DNA of 52,191 nucleotides from Acidobacteriota bacterium (GTDB lineage Bacteria; Acidobacteriota; Terriglobia; Terriglobales; Acidobacteriaceae): NCBI GenBank assembly GCA_021792135.1, contig JAJYVF010000033.1, positions 1 to 52,191 of the forward strand, read 5' to 3'. Shown piece by piece: positions 8,795 to 17,183 of this stretch (position 1 is its first letter; each line of letters starts with the position of its first letter). The notes under the pieces were generated by a model. It saw only the letters and a program-made list of their open reading frames with translations, ran no database searches and was not told where the DNA came from. The position numbers and the translations under genes were made by a program.

Positions 8795-9418
8795 TCACAA
8801 CGCGCATCGCGGGCCCTCGACTTTCTCAAACAACGGTCCGCCCCGCGCCACCCGCCGGAACAGCGGGTCCAACTCCGGGGGCATCTCCTGGGTCTGTTCG
8901 GTGGCCAGCAGTCCGCCCCGCCCCAGGGCACGGTGAAACATGCGCAGCACCTGAACCCTCTCCTGCGGCTGAAAGTGGAGCAGCACGTTTTTGCACACCA
9001 CCAGCGCGTAGCCCTGGCCGATCTCTTGAAACGACAGAAGATCGTGGCGTTGAAAGACGACCCGTCTGCGAATTCTTTCAATCACGCGAAAATATCCAGG
9101 CTTGCCGTTGGACTCGAAGTACTTTTCCAGGATGCCTTCCGGCAGCCGCGCCAGCTCCTCGCGCGGATAAGCGCCGTTTTCGGCGATCCGGGCAAACGAT
9201 CCCGTACTCTCCACATCGGTGGCGTCGATGCGCAGATTGTCGTACGCGAAGTGCCCCATCCGCTCGGCAAACAGCACGGCGAGCGTGTACGGCTCCTGCC
9301 CCATGGCCGCGCCGGCGTCCCAGACGCGGGGACGGTTGCGACCCGCTATCGCGGGGAGAATGTGGTCCACCACCCGCTCCAGTACTTGTTGATCGCGGAA
9401 GAAAAAGCTGAAGGCCAT
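8795..9418 (-). CDS. Short CheR-like methyltransferase lacking the N-terminal domain
   Basis: A 207-residue protein that begins with SFFFRDQ, the equivalent of the motif at the end of the CheR N-terminal domain, and continues with the SAM domain: VWDAGAAMGQEPYTLAV, an IDATDVES acidic strand, a YPREEL segment and ALVVCKNVLLHF. It therefore lacks the roughly 80-residue helical domain that contacts the methylation helices in canonical CheR. An in-frame TGA stands right before the ATG, so no longer start exists. It lies between cheW and the receptor gene. It may methylate the receptor in a different way or have another substrate. Confidence 0.8.
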   Translation of the reverse strand: MAFSFFFRDQQVLERVVDHILPAIAGRNRPRVWDAGAAMGQEPYTLAVLFAERMGHFAYDNLRIDATDVESTGSFARIAENGAYPREELARLPEGILEKYFESNGKPGYFRVIERIRRRVVFQRHDLLSFQEIGQGYALVVCKNVLLHFQPQERVQVLRMFHRALGRGGLLATEQTQEMPPELDPLFRRVARGGPLFEKVEGPRCAL

Positions 9419-9495
9419 TCAGTGCCTACCCGCATCCAGGCGCGACCGCAGTTGTGCGCTCGTGCTTTCTTGCCGTATTGATCGCCGAAAGGGCA

Positions 9496-9975
9496 CTAGG
9501 CGGCCCTCCCCACGGCAAGGTCCACGGTCCGCTCCGTATCCAGAACCAGCAGCAGCCGGTCTCTTAGTTTGTAGACGCCACGGATGAGTCCGCGCGCTGC
9601 GGGATCGAGGTTCTCCGGTGGCCGCTCGTACGTCGCCACATCCACATCCAGTACGTCTCCGATTTCGTCGACCAGCAAACTGACGGCGCCGTCCTCGGTG
9701 CGGACCACCATATTCATCGGCATCAGATCGTCGCCGCGGGACGGCAACCGCAGCCGCCGCCGCATGTCGATGGCGGTGACGATCTGTCCGCGCAGGTTGA
9801 TCAACCCCTCGATGACCTCTGGCGCCTGAGGAACGCTGGTCATCTGCTGGAAGCGCAATACCTCCTGGACGCAGAGAACATCCACGCCGAAGAACAGATC
9901 CGCCACAAAAAACGTGGAGAACTGCCTGCTGGTTTGCGTCACATCGGTCTTCATCGTCCCGGTATCGGTGGCCAT
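9496..9975 (-). CDS. cheW: CheW adaptor
   Basis: A 159-residue CheW that couples the receptor to CheA. It shows the expected order of strands: FFVADLFFGVDVLCVQEVLR, PQAPEVIEGLINLRGQIVTAIDMRRR and VVRTEDGAVSLLVDEIGDVL, then a C-terminal RGVYKLRDRLLLVLD. It starts 3 bases after the cheA stop, indicating translational coupling, and is followed by the short cheR after 77 bases. Confidence 0.93.
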   Translation of the reverse strand: MATDTGTMKTDVTQTSRQFSTFFVADLFFGVDVLCVQEVLRFQQMTSVPQAPEVIEGLINLRGQIVTAIDMRRRLRLPSRGDDLMPMNMVVRTEDGAVSLLVDEIGDVLDVDVATYERPPENLDPAARGLIRGVYKLRDRLLLVLDTERTVDLAVGRAA

Positions 9976-9978
9976 CGT

Positions 9979-12573
9979 CTATTTCTCCTCTCCTGCGCGG
10001 ACGGGCTCGGTCTCGACCGAGGCCTGTGCCAGGACGAGCCGCGCCACAGAATCGAGCATGGCCTCCCGGTCGGACCTTGTCTGGCAATCCTCAAAATCCC
10101 TTGCCCGGCCGGCGAGTGTTCGAAGCTGCTCGGCCGTCTCCGCCAGCGCCAGGACGGGGATTCTCTCCCACTCCGGCCGGCGGCCCATCGCGGCCCGAAG
10201 CGCGGAGATCCCGTTGGGCGGAAGATCCAGCGCCGCAATGACGATATCGACTGGATGCTGCTCCAACTCTCGGATCATCTCGTCCAGATTCGCGGCCTCG
10301 ATGACCCGGTACCCTGCCATGTCCAGGCTGCTCCGGATCAGGCTCCTGGAGAACGCTGAAGCCTCGGCAACGAGGACAACCTTGCCGTCAGCCGACGTGC
10401 GCTTGCGCTGGAACCAGTCCTCGGCGGATGCCTTGAGAACGTAATCGAGATCGAGCAGATCCGTAACCCGCTTGCCCACCACAGCCGAGCCCATGAGTCC
10501 CTTGCGATTGGAGTTCTGACGTGCCGTGACCGTGTCTTCCGCGACATCCAAAATCCGGTCGACCACTATCCCTATGCTGCGTTCGCCGTCGTTGAAGACG
10601 ATCACTTGTGCCGGATCGGCCGCTTGCCCCCGATCCGGTGCACCGGGCTCAAGCACATCGTGCAGGGGAAGCAGGGGGAGGATGTGCTTCCGGTATTGCA
10701 CCACCTGGCAGCCACCCGCATGCTCGATGGAGGATTGCGGGAACTCCTCCAGCCTGGCGACAAGCGAGAGAGGTACGGCCAGACGTTCGAAAGACCCTGC
10801 GCGGAACAGAAGAAGCCGCTGCTGCTCGGCTCCCGATTGTGTCTTGTGTTCCGCTACATTGCGCGTCTGTTCACGGGATTCGGCCAACACCCCGGAACGC
10901 TGTCCGATCCCCAGCACGTCGAGGATGAGGGCCACCCGGCCGTCACCCATGATTGTCGCGCCCGCATAGACGGTGAGCCCCTTCAATTGCTTGCCCAGCG
11001 GCTTGACGACGATTTCCTGGGTGTCGTTGATGCCGTCAACCACCAGACCGAACTGGCGGTCTTCGGCCTGCAGCACCACCATATTGACCGCCTCGGCCCT
11101 CTCCGCCGCTTTCAGGCCCAGCACCTGATTGAGATAAGCAACGGGTAGTAAGCTTCCGCGGCGGCGGTACACCGGAGTTCCATGTACATGCTCGATGTGC
11201 TTGTCCGAGGAATCTCCCTCCAACCGAATCAACTCCAGCAGGCTGACCTGGGGGATGACGAACCGCTCTCCTCCACTGTTGACCACCAGGCCGGGAATGA
11301 TCGCCAGGGTAAGGGGGATCTTCAGCTTGACCGTAGTGCCCTCTCCCGGCCGGCTGAAAACGTCGACTATCCCGCCGATCTTCTCAATGTTGGACCTCAC
11401 TACATCCATGCCGACGCCGCGTCCGGAGACCTTGGTGATGGTTTGTGCCGTCGAGAACCCTGGCTGAAAGATCAGGTTCAGCGCTTCCCGATCACCCAGC
11501 TTCTGGGCCTGTTCCGGTCGCAGCAACCCTTTCTCAATGGCTTTCTCCTTGACCCGGTCCACGTCCACGCCCGCCCCGTCATCGCCGATCTCGATGTTGA
11601 CCTGCCCGCCTTCGTGATACGCGCGAAGCGTCAGTTTGCCCTCGGGAGGCTTGCCCGCGCGCTGGCGGACTTCCGGGGACTCGATGCCGTGGTCGCAGGA
11701 GTTGCGAACCAGATGCACGAGCGGATCCTTGATAGCCTCGATGATGGTCCGGTCAAGTTCCGTCTCGGCGCCATCCATCTCCAGCCGGATCTGCTTTCCG
11801 AGAGACACGGCCATATCGCGCACCACGCGGGGAAGTTTGTTCCAGACCATGCCAATGGGCTGCATGCGCGTCTTCATGACACCTTCCTGCAACTCCGTGG
11901 TGATCAGGTTAAGCCGCTGCGATGTCGTGTTGAGAGCGGCATCCTCGCGCTCGGTGTTGAACTGGAGTATCTGATTGCGCGTCAACACCAGTTCTCCGAC
12001 CAGATCCATCAGTTTGTCCAGAAGCCCGACCCCGACCCGGATGTTGGCATCCGCCGCAGCGGACGATCTCGTGGCATCCGGCTCAGGTTTTGCGACCTCG
12101 GCATGCTCGGCGGGGCCGCTCACGCAGCCCTGTTCCAGAGCGGAGTCGAACGGTTTATCGGGCGTGGACTGGTTTCCCCTGCCAGCCGCGCCTTGCGCCG
12201 CAGCCCGCAGACGTTCGGTCAAATCCTCGAATTGGTCAGGGCCTTCCTCTCCGGTCGCTTCGATCGACGCCAGCACCTTACGTGTTGCGTCTACCGTTTC
12301 CAGGATGAGAGATACCAAAGAAGGATCCAGTTCTCGTTGACCATCGCGCAGTTGGCTCAAAAGTGTCTCGGCCTGATGGGTGATCTTCTCGAGAATCGAG
12401 AAAGCGAAGAAACCACAGGTTCCCTTGATGGTGTGGATGGTGCGGAAAATGCTCGCCAGAAGGGCCGCGTCTGTGGGGTGCGACTCGAGTTCAATAAGTT
12501 CCTGGTCGAGGCGCGAGAGGTTTTCATGGCTCTCGACTAAGAATTCACGAATTACATCCTGATCTTCCTGCAT
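9979..12573 (-). CDS. cheA: CheA histidine kinase with second CheW-like domain and C-terminal pseudo-receiver
   Basis: 864 residues from the ATG at 12573, chosen because GGAGAAGAG precedes it and MQEDQDVIREF begins the HPt domain; a longer reading frame upstream looks non-native. HPt phospho-site is H47 (TIHTIKGTCGFF). A clear CheY-binding P2 domain is not seen. The dimerisation and ATPase regions carry an N-box (LVHLVRNSCDHGI), GDDGAGVD and GRGVGMDVV. A CheW-like P5 domain is followed by a second CheW-like region and then a receiver-like domain at 730-850. In that domain the acidic pair reads EA, the phosphoacceptor position is Ala (about 780), and the conserved Thr and Lys are absent. It is coupled to cheW. 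Confidence 0.94.
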   Translation of the reverse strand: MQEDQDVIREFLVESHENLSRLDQELIELESHPTDAALLASIFRTIHTIKGTCGFFAFSILEKITHQAETLLSQLRDGQRELDPSLVSLILETVDATRKVLASIEATGEEGPDQFEDLTERLRAAAQGAAGRGNQSTPDKPFDSALEQGCVSGPAEHAEVAKPEPDATRSSAAADANIRVGVGLLDKLMDLVGELVLTRNQILQFNTEREDAALNTTSQRLNLITTELQEGVMKTRMQPIGMVWNKLPRVVRDMAVSLGKQIRLEMDGAETELDRTIIEAIKDPLVHLVRNSCDHGIESPEVRQRAGKPPEGKLTLRAYHEGGQVNIEIGDDGAGVDVDRVKEKAIEKGLLRPEQAQKLGDREALNLIFQPGFSTAQTITKVSGRGVGMDVVRSNIEKIGGIVDVFSRPGEGTTVKLKIPLTLAIIPGLVVNSGGERFVIPQVSLLELIRLEGDSSDKHIEHVHGTPVYRRRGSLLPVAYLNQVLGLKAAERAEAVNMVVLQAEDRQFGLVVDGINDTQEIVVKPLGKQLKGLTVYAGATIMGDGRVALILDVLGIGQRSGVLAESREQTRNVAEHKTQSGAEQQRLLLFRAGSFERLAVPLSLVARLEEFPQSSIEHAGGCQVVQYRKHILPLLPLHDVLEPGAPDRGQAADPAQVIVFNDGERSIGIVVDRILDVAEDTVTARQNSNRKGLMGSAVVGKRVTDLLDLDYVLKASAEDWFQRKRTSADGKVVLVAEASAFSRSLIRSSLDMAGYRVIEAANLDEMIRELEQHPVDIVIAALDLPPNGISALRAAMGRRPEWERIPVLALAETAEQLRTLAGRARDFEDCQTRSDREAMLDSVARLVLAQASVETEPVRAGEEK

Positions 12574-12779
12574 GAGTTCTCTTCTCCAGGAACCACCTAA
12601 TTCCTTGGCGCACTCTCCGAGCGCGGTGGTGCAAGTTCCTTCTGTCAACTCCATCCTGGAACTGATGGCGGCGGGCGCAGTGAGCAACGCGACTGGATAT
12701 CTTATCGGGGCCGAACGGATATCTTTCATACTCGCTTCGCACGAATGGAGGCCGCTCTAAATACATGCGCTGATTCGTC

Positions 12780-13172
12780 CTATTGCCCTTCCGATCCGAG
12801 GTTTCGATTCCGATCCTGGTCTGGACACCGAATCAAGGCAAAGGTGGGCTCATCAAGCGCTTCCGCGGTCCGGCGGGTCGATTCATCCTGATTCCGGTTT
12901 AAAAGCAAGATCGTGCTTGACGCCAAGGATTCAACGGCATCCAAGAGTACAAGCTGACCCGTCTTGTTGCTGAGGACTGTTTCCCCTGCGGCGTTGATAC
13001 CCTCCTCCAAGCGTTCGAGATTCCGAAGTGTACCGCCAGGTTCATCCCCTTGGATGGAACGCCGGATCGTGTCGACCAACTTGCAGAGCGAAGTCCGGAT
13101 CGTCTTGTAGTTCTCTCGGATCGACACAACCTGCATCTTGCATTCTGCGACGGCTCTCTGCCAACCTTGCAC
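12780..13172 (-). CDS. Hypothetical protein at the head of the chemosensory cluster
   Basis: 130 residues from a GTG at 13172 with GAAGGGG in front. It is mostly predicted helix (IRENYKTIRTSLCKLVDTIRRS; LRNLERLEEGINAAGETVL) and has no membrane segment or signal peptide. I do not recognise the family. It lies 206 bases upstream of cheA in the same direction. A helical accessory protein of the array is possible but is inferred from position only. Confidence 0.5.
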   Translation of the reverse strand: MQGWQRAVAECKMQVVSIRENYKTIRTSLCKLVDTIRRSIQGDEPGGTLRNLERLEEGINAAGETVLSNKTGQLVLLDAVESLASSTILLLNRNQDESTRRTAEALDEPTFALIRCPDQDRNRNLGSEGQ

Positions 13173-13447
13173 AAAGCACCCCTTCGTCTGGAATCATTCC
13201 CCATCACGCCGTGGACAGTTAGTCAATCGGCAGTAGTGTTCGGAAGCTTTATATTTCAAACGGCGATTTAAGGCCGCAATGGCCAGCAGGATTTCCTTTG
13301 GGCCTTCCACACGTGAACCGCGAGCCGCGCGCCCAGCATCCGGCCAACGGGCCCGAAATTGACGCGCCGCGCACAGCCTCTGCCAGTGGAGAAAGAGCAT
13401 GCGATGAACCTGGAAGACCAGACCAGGATGAGAGATTGCTAATCCCG

Positions 13448-13882
13448 TCAGATTCCCGGGCGTGTTAATCCGAGCCGTCCGCAGATCTGCTCGGGTGAGT
13501 TCCTCGGCGCGACCTTGGCCCCTTCCACCAGAACTCTCTGGATGTGCTTGTTGCGTAGTTTCGAAAGCGGCATACGCATCACCTTGTCGGCGGAACTCTT
13601 CTCGTCCGCGCACAGGCCGCAGTAGCTGATGGCCTGCCTGTTGGAGCGGAAGCGTGTATAACCGCCGATCTCCAGAGCCCAGGTGAGCGCGGTGATCGGT
13701 CCAACGCCGGGAACAGTTCGCAATCGCCGCGGCATCGCGCGCGAACTCCTGCGCAGCACTTTGACAGCAACGGATCGATCCAGCCTGGTACCCCGCGCGC
13801 GATAGACCTCGCCCATGCCTCCCGCGCCCAGCAGCGACTGAATCTCGTAAGGGCCGAGCCTCGTCCCTGCGGCCAGGCTCAT
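13448..13882 (-). pseudogene. Chimeric remnant: PknB-type kinase start joined to IS110-family transposase fragment
   Basis: Residues 1-49 (from 13882) are the beginning of a bacterial Ser/Thr kinase, with the glycine loop [11 protein letters not shown] and the beta-3 lysine in VAVKVL. From residue 50 (13735) the frame becomes the C-terminal part of an IS110/IS116-type transposase ([14 protein letters not shown], then YCGL and [12 protein letters not shown]). Both halves are incomplete: the kinase catalytic core and the transposase DEDD domain are missing. The transposase homology stops near 13470. The 270 bases beyond it, down to 13173, hold no recognisable gene. No clear terminal repeats were seen. 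Confidence 0.75.
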
Positions 13883-14232
13883 GAACGCAGTATCTCCGTC
13901 CGACTTGTGACCCGCGGCATCACCGACGATTCAAGCTCCGAGCCGGGAACGGAGTTTCCTGGCCGATCATGGATCTTCAGGTGATCAGGCCTCTGCGGCG
14001 CATCCCGGCGCCGGTTCAGCAGGTCAGCCACACGCCAGGCGTTCTGCCATTCTCCCGCTCCAATTCTCCCTGATGGATGGGGTTGGTTCAGTACAGCAAA
14101 GCCAGTTGCCGAAGTCAATCAGCATCGGGGAAGGGCCGCGCGACGATGTCCTTCGGCAGCGAGACAAGCCCGCGACCATGGGCACCCTGAAGCCGGAGCG
14201 GCGCCCTCCGCTCAGCCACGGATCTGTACGGT
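13883..14232. other. Gene-free stretch between kinase remnant and C45 gene
   Basis: Short reading frames on both strands show no family resemblance, low-complexity character or ribosome-binding context. The stretch probably holds debris from the rearrangement that created the kinase/IS110 chimera, plus the upstream region of the next gene. Nothing further can be supported. Confidence 0.4.
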
Positions 14233-14238
14233 TATAAT
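14233..14238 (+). promoter_or_regulatory. Candidate -10 box (TATAAT) upstream of the C45-like gene
   Basis: A perfect TATAAT lies 70 bases before the ATG at 14308 in otherwise GC-rich DNA. No good TTGACA is found at the right distance (14210-14215 reads GCTCAG), so the promoter call rests on the -10 alone. Confidence 0.35.
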
Positions 14239-14307
14239 TCATCGACCGCTGAGCGGGATGGCTCGGCTGGAACCTGCGGCAGTTCTTTTCCCAAAACGAG
14301 GTCGCGC

Positions 14308-15984
14308 ATGACAAAACCCCCTGACACAGCCATTGAAAGCGCCAGCAATCATCTGCGCGAGGCCACGTCAGGACTAACCCGCAGGGAATGCCTGAAGCTC
14401 GCTGCTTCGGCAGGCGCACTGGCCCTTTCCGCTGACGCCCTCGACGCCTTCGGAGTCTCTGCGTCTGTCGCACCTTCGGCCGGGAAGCGGAGCACGCCTC
14501 CGGAGTGGACGGGACACAACCGGAACCTGGGTGAATACTATCTTGCGCAGGGCTATCCCGCCTGGGAGCCGCATCCGCGATATCTAGGCGAACTCCGCGG
14601 CTCCTGGTATCAAATCGGCAGGCAATACGGCGAGCGGGCTGGCGACCTCATCCGCATGGTGTACGAGGGGTGGTACCGCGAACTGCTGCCGATCCAGGGG
14701 AGCAGCGAGGTCATGGCCGCCTATTTGAATGAACAGGAACGTTACTACAAATTGCTGGTTCCTGAAGCGCTTGAGATGATCCACGGCATCTCCGACGGGG
14801 CGGCGGTGGAACTTGCGGCTTCAGCCTTTCCCCACGAGTTGGGCCATTTCCAGAAAATCCTGATGATCAACAGCTATTACGGTCTCAAGGGCAAACCGCC
14901 GGTCTCTTCGTCGGCGGAGTTGGCGCCGCCCGAGGATGCGATTCACTGCTGCAGCGGCGCAGTCATCCTGGCTCCTGCCACCCGCGATGGCAAAGCGATC
15001 CACATCAGCTCCGAGGACCAGCACTTTTTTCCCCAGGAATATCTGGTCACCTTCATCGTTGAACCCACGGATCCCCACGCCCATCGCTTCACTGTGACCG
15101 ACTCGGCGGGCGAAATCGGGAGCGAACATGCGCAGAACGATCGCGGTGTGACGGTGAGCGGTTACGCAGGCGGGAGTCTCGGGATTGCCAGCCCAACACT
15201 CGACCATCCCTTCTCAGGTTACCGCCGGCCCGGCCTGGACTGGCAGGTAGGCAATTTCTATGCGGCGGCTTTCGCCAACTCAGCAAGGCATGCCGTCGAA
15301 CTGCTCACCGTGGGCCGTCCGGAATACCGCGCCAGATCGGGAAATGAGATCGTCATTGGAAAATGCACCCGCGGCGTGAACTGGGTGGCATCGGACAGTC
15401 GCGAAGCATTTGTGGTCGAGAGCATTCCCGCAGACCAAAAGGGTATGGCACGTTACGCCGTTCGTATCCCGGGCGACATGGGGGAGACCGGTGGTCACTA
15501 CATTGTTTCGACAAACAACGTGGAGGCAAAGGACAGCTACACCGAGGACAATGTGCATGATCCCGCTCACCCGATGAATCAGCACGGGAACGGCAACCAG
15601 AACCCCACATACTTCGGTCTCAACCTGACCGGCACACGCTTCTGGACATTTATGTGGTTAATCCAGCGGAATCACGGCCACATCACCGAGGAGATGGTGC
15701 AGGCCTGGCGCAGAACGCATTTCATCTGCGACCAGTCGGGAAACCGGCACGACTCCATTGATAAGGACGGCCAACAAATTCCGGTCTATCTCGTGCCGGA
15801 TACGGCAACGCTTTGCTGGCACAGTTCCGGACCGGATGGAGTCGACACATTCAAAGGTGTCGATACCTACGTCAGCATGTCCGTAGCGGATGACTTAACA
15901 TCTTTCCGCACCAAGGGCAGACCCTGCGAGTGGGAGGGCCCGTGGGATCGTCTGTCGCTGCGCAATCCGCCACATCGCGCCTAA
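14308..15984 (+). CDS. Tat-exported C45-like Ntn hydrolase/acyltransferase
   Basis: 558 residues. A twin-arginine-type signal (SGLTRRECLKLAASAGALAL, about 21-40) predicts export of a folded protein. The body resembles the C45 peptidase/acyl-CoA:6-APA acyltransferase-like family: a GSWYQIGRQYGERAG segment (98-112), then the candidate nucleophile in AIHCCSGAVI (C214/C215), where autocatalytic cleavage would expose an N-terminal Cys, followed by DGKAIHISSEDQ. Members hydrolyse amide bonds in small molecules; the substrate here is unknown. It stands alone between remnants. The family call is from motif memory; which Cys is used is uncertain. Confidence 0.7.
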   Translation: MTKPPDTAIESASNHLREATSGLTRRECLKLAASAGALALSADALDAFGVSASVAPSAGKRSTPPEWTGHNRNLGEYYLAQGYPAWEPHPRYLGELRGSWYQIGRQYGERAGDLIRMVYEGWYRELLPIQGSSEVMAAYLNEQERYYKLLVPEALEMIHGISDGAAVELAASAFPHELGHFQKILMINSYYGLKGKPPVSSSAELAPPEDAIHCCSGAVILAPATRDGKAIHISSEDQHFFPQEYLVTFIVEPTDPHAHRFTVTDSAGEIGSEHAQNDRGVTVSGYAGGSLGIASPTLDHPFSGYRRPGLDWQVGNFYAAAFANSARHAVELLTVGRPEYRARSGNEIVIGKCTRGVNWVASDSREAFVVESIPADQKGMARYAVRIPGDMGETGGHYIVSTNNVEAKDSYTEDNVHDPAHPMNQHGNGNQNPTYFGLNLTGTRFWTFMWLIQRNHGHITEEMVQAWRRTHFICDQSGNRHDSIDKDGQQIPVYLVPDTATLCWHSSGPDGVDTFKGVDTYVSMSVADDLTSFRTKGRPCEWEGPWDRLSLRNPPHRA

Positions 15985-16089
15985 AGGCATTTGGACACTG
16001 CCTGTTCTCAGACTCGAACCGCCAGGAGCAGCGCACCTGAATCGGCGGACTATTATCGCGCAAAGGCCGCTTCAGGTACCCTTGCTGGC

Positions 16090-16254
16090 ATGCGCATGAT
16101 CGGCTCATTCCTGGTGCTGGCTTTGATGTCAATTGCCTCAGCCCTTCCTGGGCGGGCAATCGGCGATGTCTCCGGGAAAGGCGTGAGCGCAGGTATCCCG
16201 GAAAGTGCGCCTGCGTCTCGGGCGCTGCGACAGGGCTCTATCCTGAAACGATAG
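16090..16254 (+). CDS. Possible small secreted peptide or gene fragment
   Basis: A 54-codon frame begins MRMIGSFLVLALMSIASALPG, which looks like a signal peptide, and then runs on with low-information sequence to a TAG at 16254. It has no convincing ribosome-binding site and no recognised domain, and it may be the start of a lost secreted-protein gene. An imperfect repeat follows its end (CAGGGCTCTATCCTGA / TAGGGCTCTATCCTGA around 16232-16268). Confidence 0.2.
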   Translation: MRMIGSFLVLALMSIASALPGRAIGDVSGKGVSAGIPESAPASRALRQGSILKR

Positions 16255-16346
16255 GGCTCTATCCTGACTGCCCCCAGGCGCGGCGCTGGGTTCGGCAAAT
16301 TTTTTTTCAGGGGGGGTGGGGCAGGCCGCTGATTCTGCTCAATTTC

Positions 16347-16375
16347 GAGGGTAATACCTTGCGGGTATTACCCTC
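16347..16375. other. Perfect 12-bp inverted repeat (hairpin)
   Basis: GAGGGTAATACC (16347-16358) is mirrored by GGTATTACCCTC (16364-16375) with a 5-base loop. It lies in the 680-base gene-poor stretch between the C45-like gene and the toxin-antitoxin remnant. No T-tract follows. It could be a transcript end signal, an operator, or part of a small mobile repeat. No coding sequence surrounds it. Confidence 0.7.
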
Positions 16376-16512
16376 AGCGGGCTCCCGAGGGCGGTTCCGG
16401 GGCTGGCCTGATTCTGAGCGGCCCCCGGTGGGGATGCGGTAGCGGCAGTCTTCTCAAAGAGCGCAGTTTCTGGCCGGCCTGGGCCGGTGGCTGAGCACAA
16501 GGCTCGGAAAAA

Positions 16513-16548
16513 GAGAAGCTCTGTTCGCGGTTGCGGACAGAGCTTCTC
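16513..16548. terminator. Perfect 12-bp hairpin, possible bidirectional terminator
   Basis: GAGAAGCTCTGT (16513-16524) pairs with ACAGAGCTTCTC (16537-16548) around a 12-base loop. An A-run lies before it and CGCTTTC after. It lies 120 bases upstream of the antitoxin start and would insulate that locus from upstream transcription. Confidence 0.5.
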
Positions 16549-16667
16549 GCTTTCAGTTTCAGATGCCGTGAAGGGAGATGCAAGGGAATTCGGCGGCACG
16601 GAGGGTACGAAGGTACTGCGGGTCGGGGGAGTCGGCGGAACACGATCTTCGTGTACACCGCTTTCGT

Positions 16668-17183
16668 ATGAAGAATCTGACCTTCAGCGCGGATGAGGAC
16701 CTGATCGAGCGGGCGCGGATGATCGCGCGGGGGCAGAAGCGGACGCTCAACGCGGCTTTTCGCGAGTGGCTGGAGGAGTTCACAGCCGGCGAGGGCGACG
16801 CGCGCAGCTTTGATGCCCTGATGAAGAAGCTGCACGCCGTCGATGACGGAGGGCAGTTCAGCCGGGACGAGCTGAATGAGCGCCAGGTTCTTTCCCGGCA
16901 CCAACATCTTCGTCTATTCCTTCGACCCAGCGCTCCGGAGACAGCGCGGAAGGCCAGGGCGCTGATGCGGGAGGCGCTTACTTCGCACCAAGGCGTCGTC
17001 AGCGAGCAGGTGGTGCAGGAGTTCTTCAACGTGGCATTGCGGCGATTTCGGCGGCCCATGGAGACGCACGAGGCCGAGCAGTATCTGGCGATGGTGTTCC
17101 GGCCGTTGCTGGCGGCGCATTCACCGGCGGCGCTCTATGGGGAGGCGTTGCGCCTGCAGGGGCACGGTGGCCTCGCCTGGTAA
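16668..17183 (+). CDS. Ribbon-helix-helix antitoxin, now read through into toxin sequence
   Basis: From ATG 16668 the first about 73 residues are a VapB/CopG-like antitoxin (MKNLTFSADEDLIERARMIA, TLNAAFREWLEEF, then FSRDELNER). No stop follows. A one-base deletion near 16928 brings the body of the PIN toxin into the same frame, so the present frame runs to TAA at 17183 and encodes a 171-residue antitoxin-toxin chimera. In an intact locus the toxin start (ATG 16876) overlaps the antitoxin end. Whether the chimera is made or stable is unknown; the DNA-binding part could still repress its own promoter. Confidence 0.65.
   Translation: MKNLTFSADEDLIERARMIARGQKRTLNAAFREWLEEFTAGEGDARSFDALMKKLHAVDDGGQFSRDELNERQVLSRHQHLRLFLRPSAPETARKARALMREALTSHQGVVSEQVVQEFFNVALRRFRRPMETHEAEQYLAMVFRPLLAAHSPAALYGEALRLQGHGGLAW

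Noticed and set aside
11182-12540. 452-codon plus-strand frame
   Set aside because: Antisense to cheA; the GC-rich third-position pattern explains the long open frame.
13194-13613. 139-codon minus-strand frame beside the IS110 fragment
   Set aside because: Its first third is an out-of-frame reading of the IS110 part. The remainder has only a faint resemblance to an IS110 C-terminus that I cannot support.
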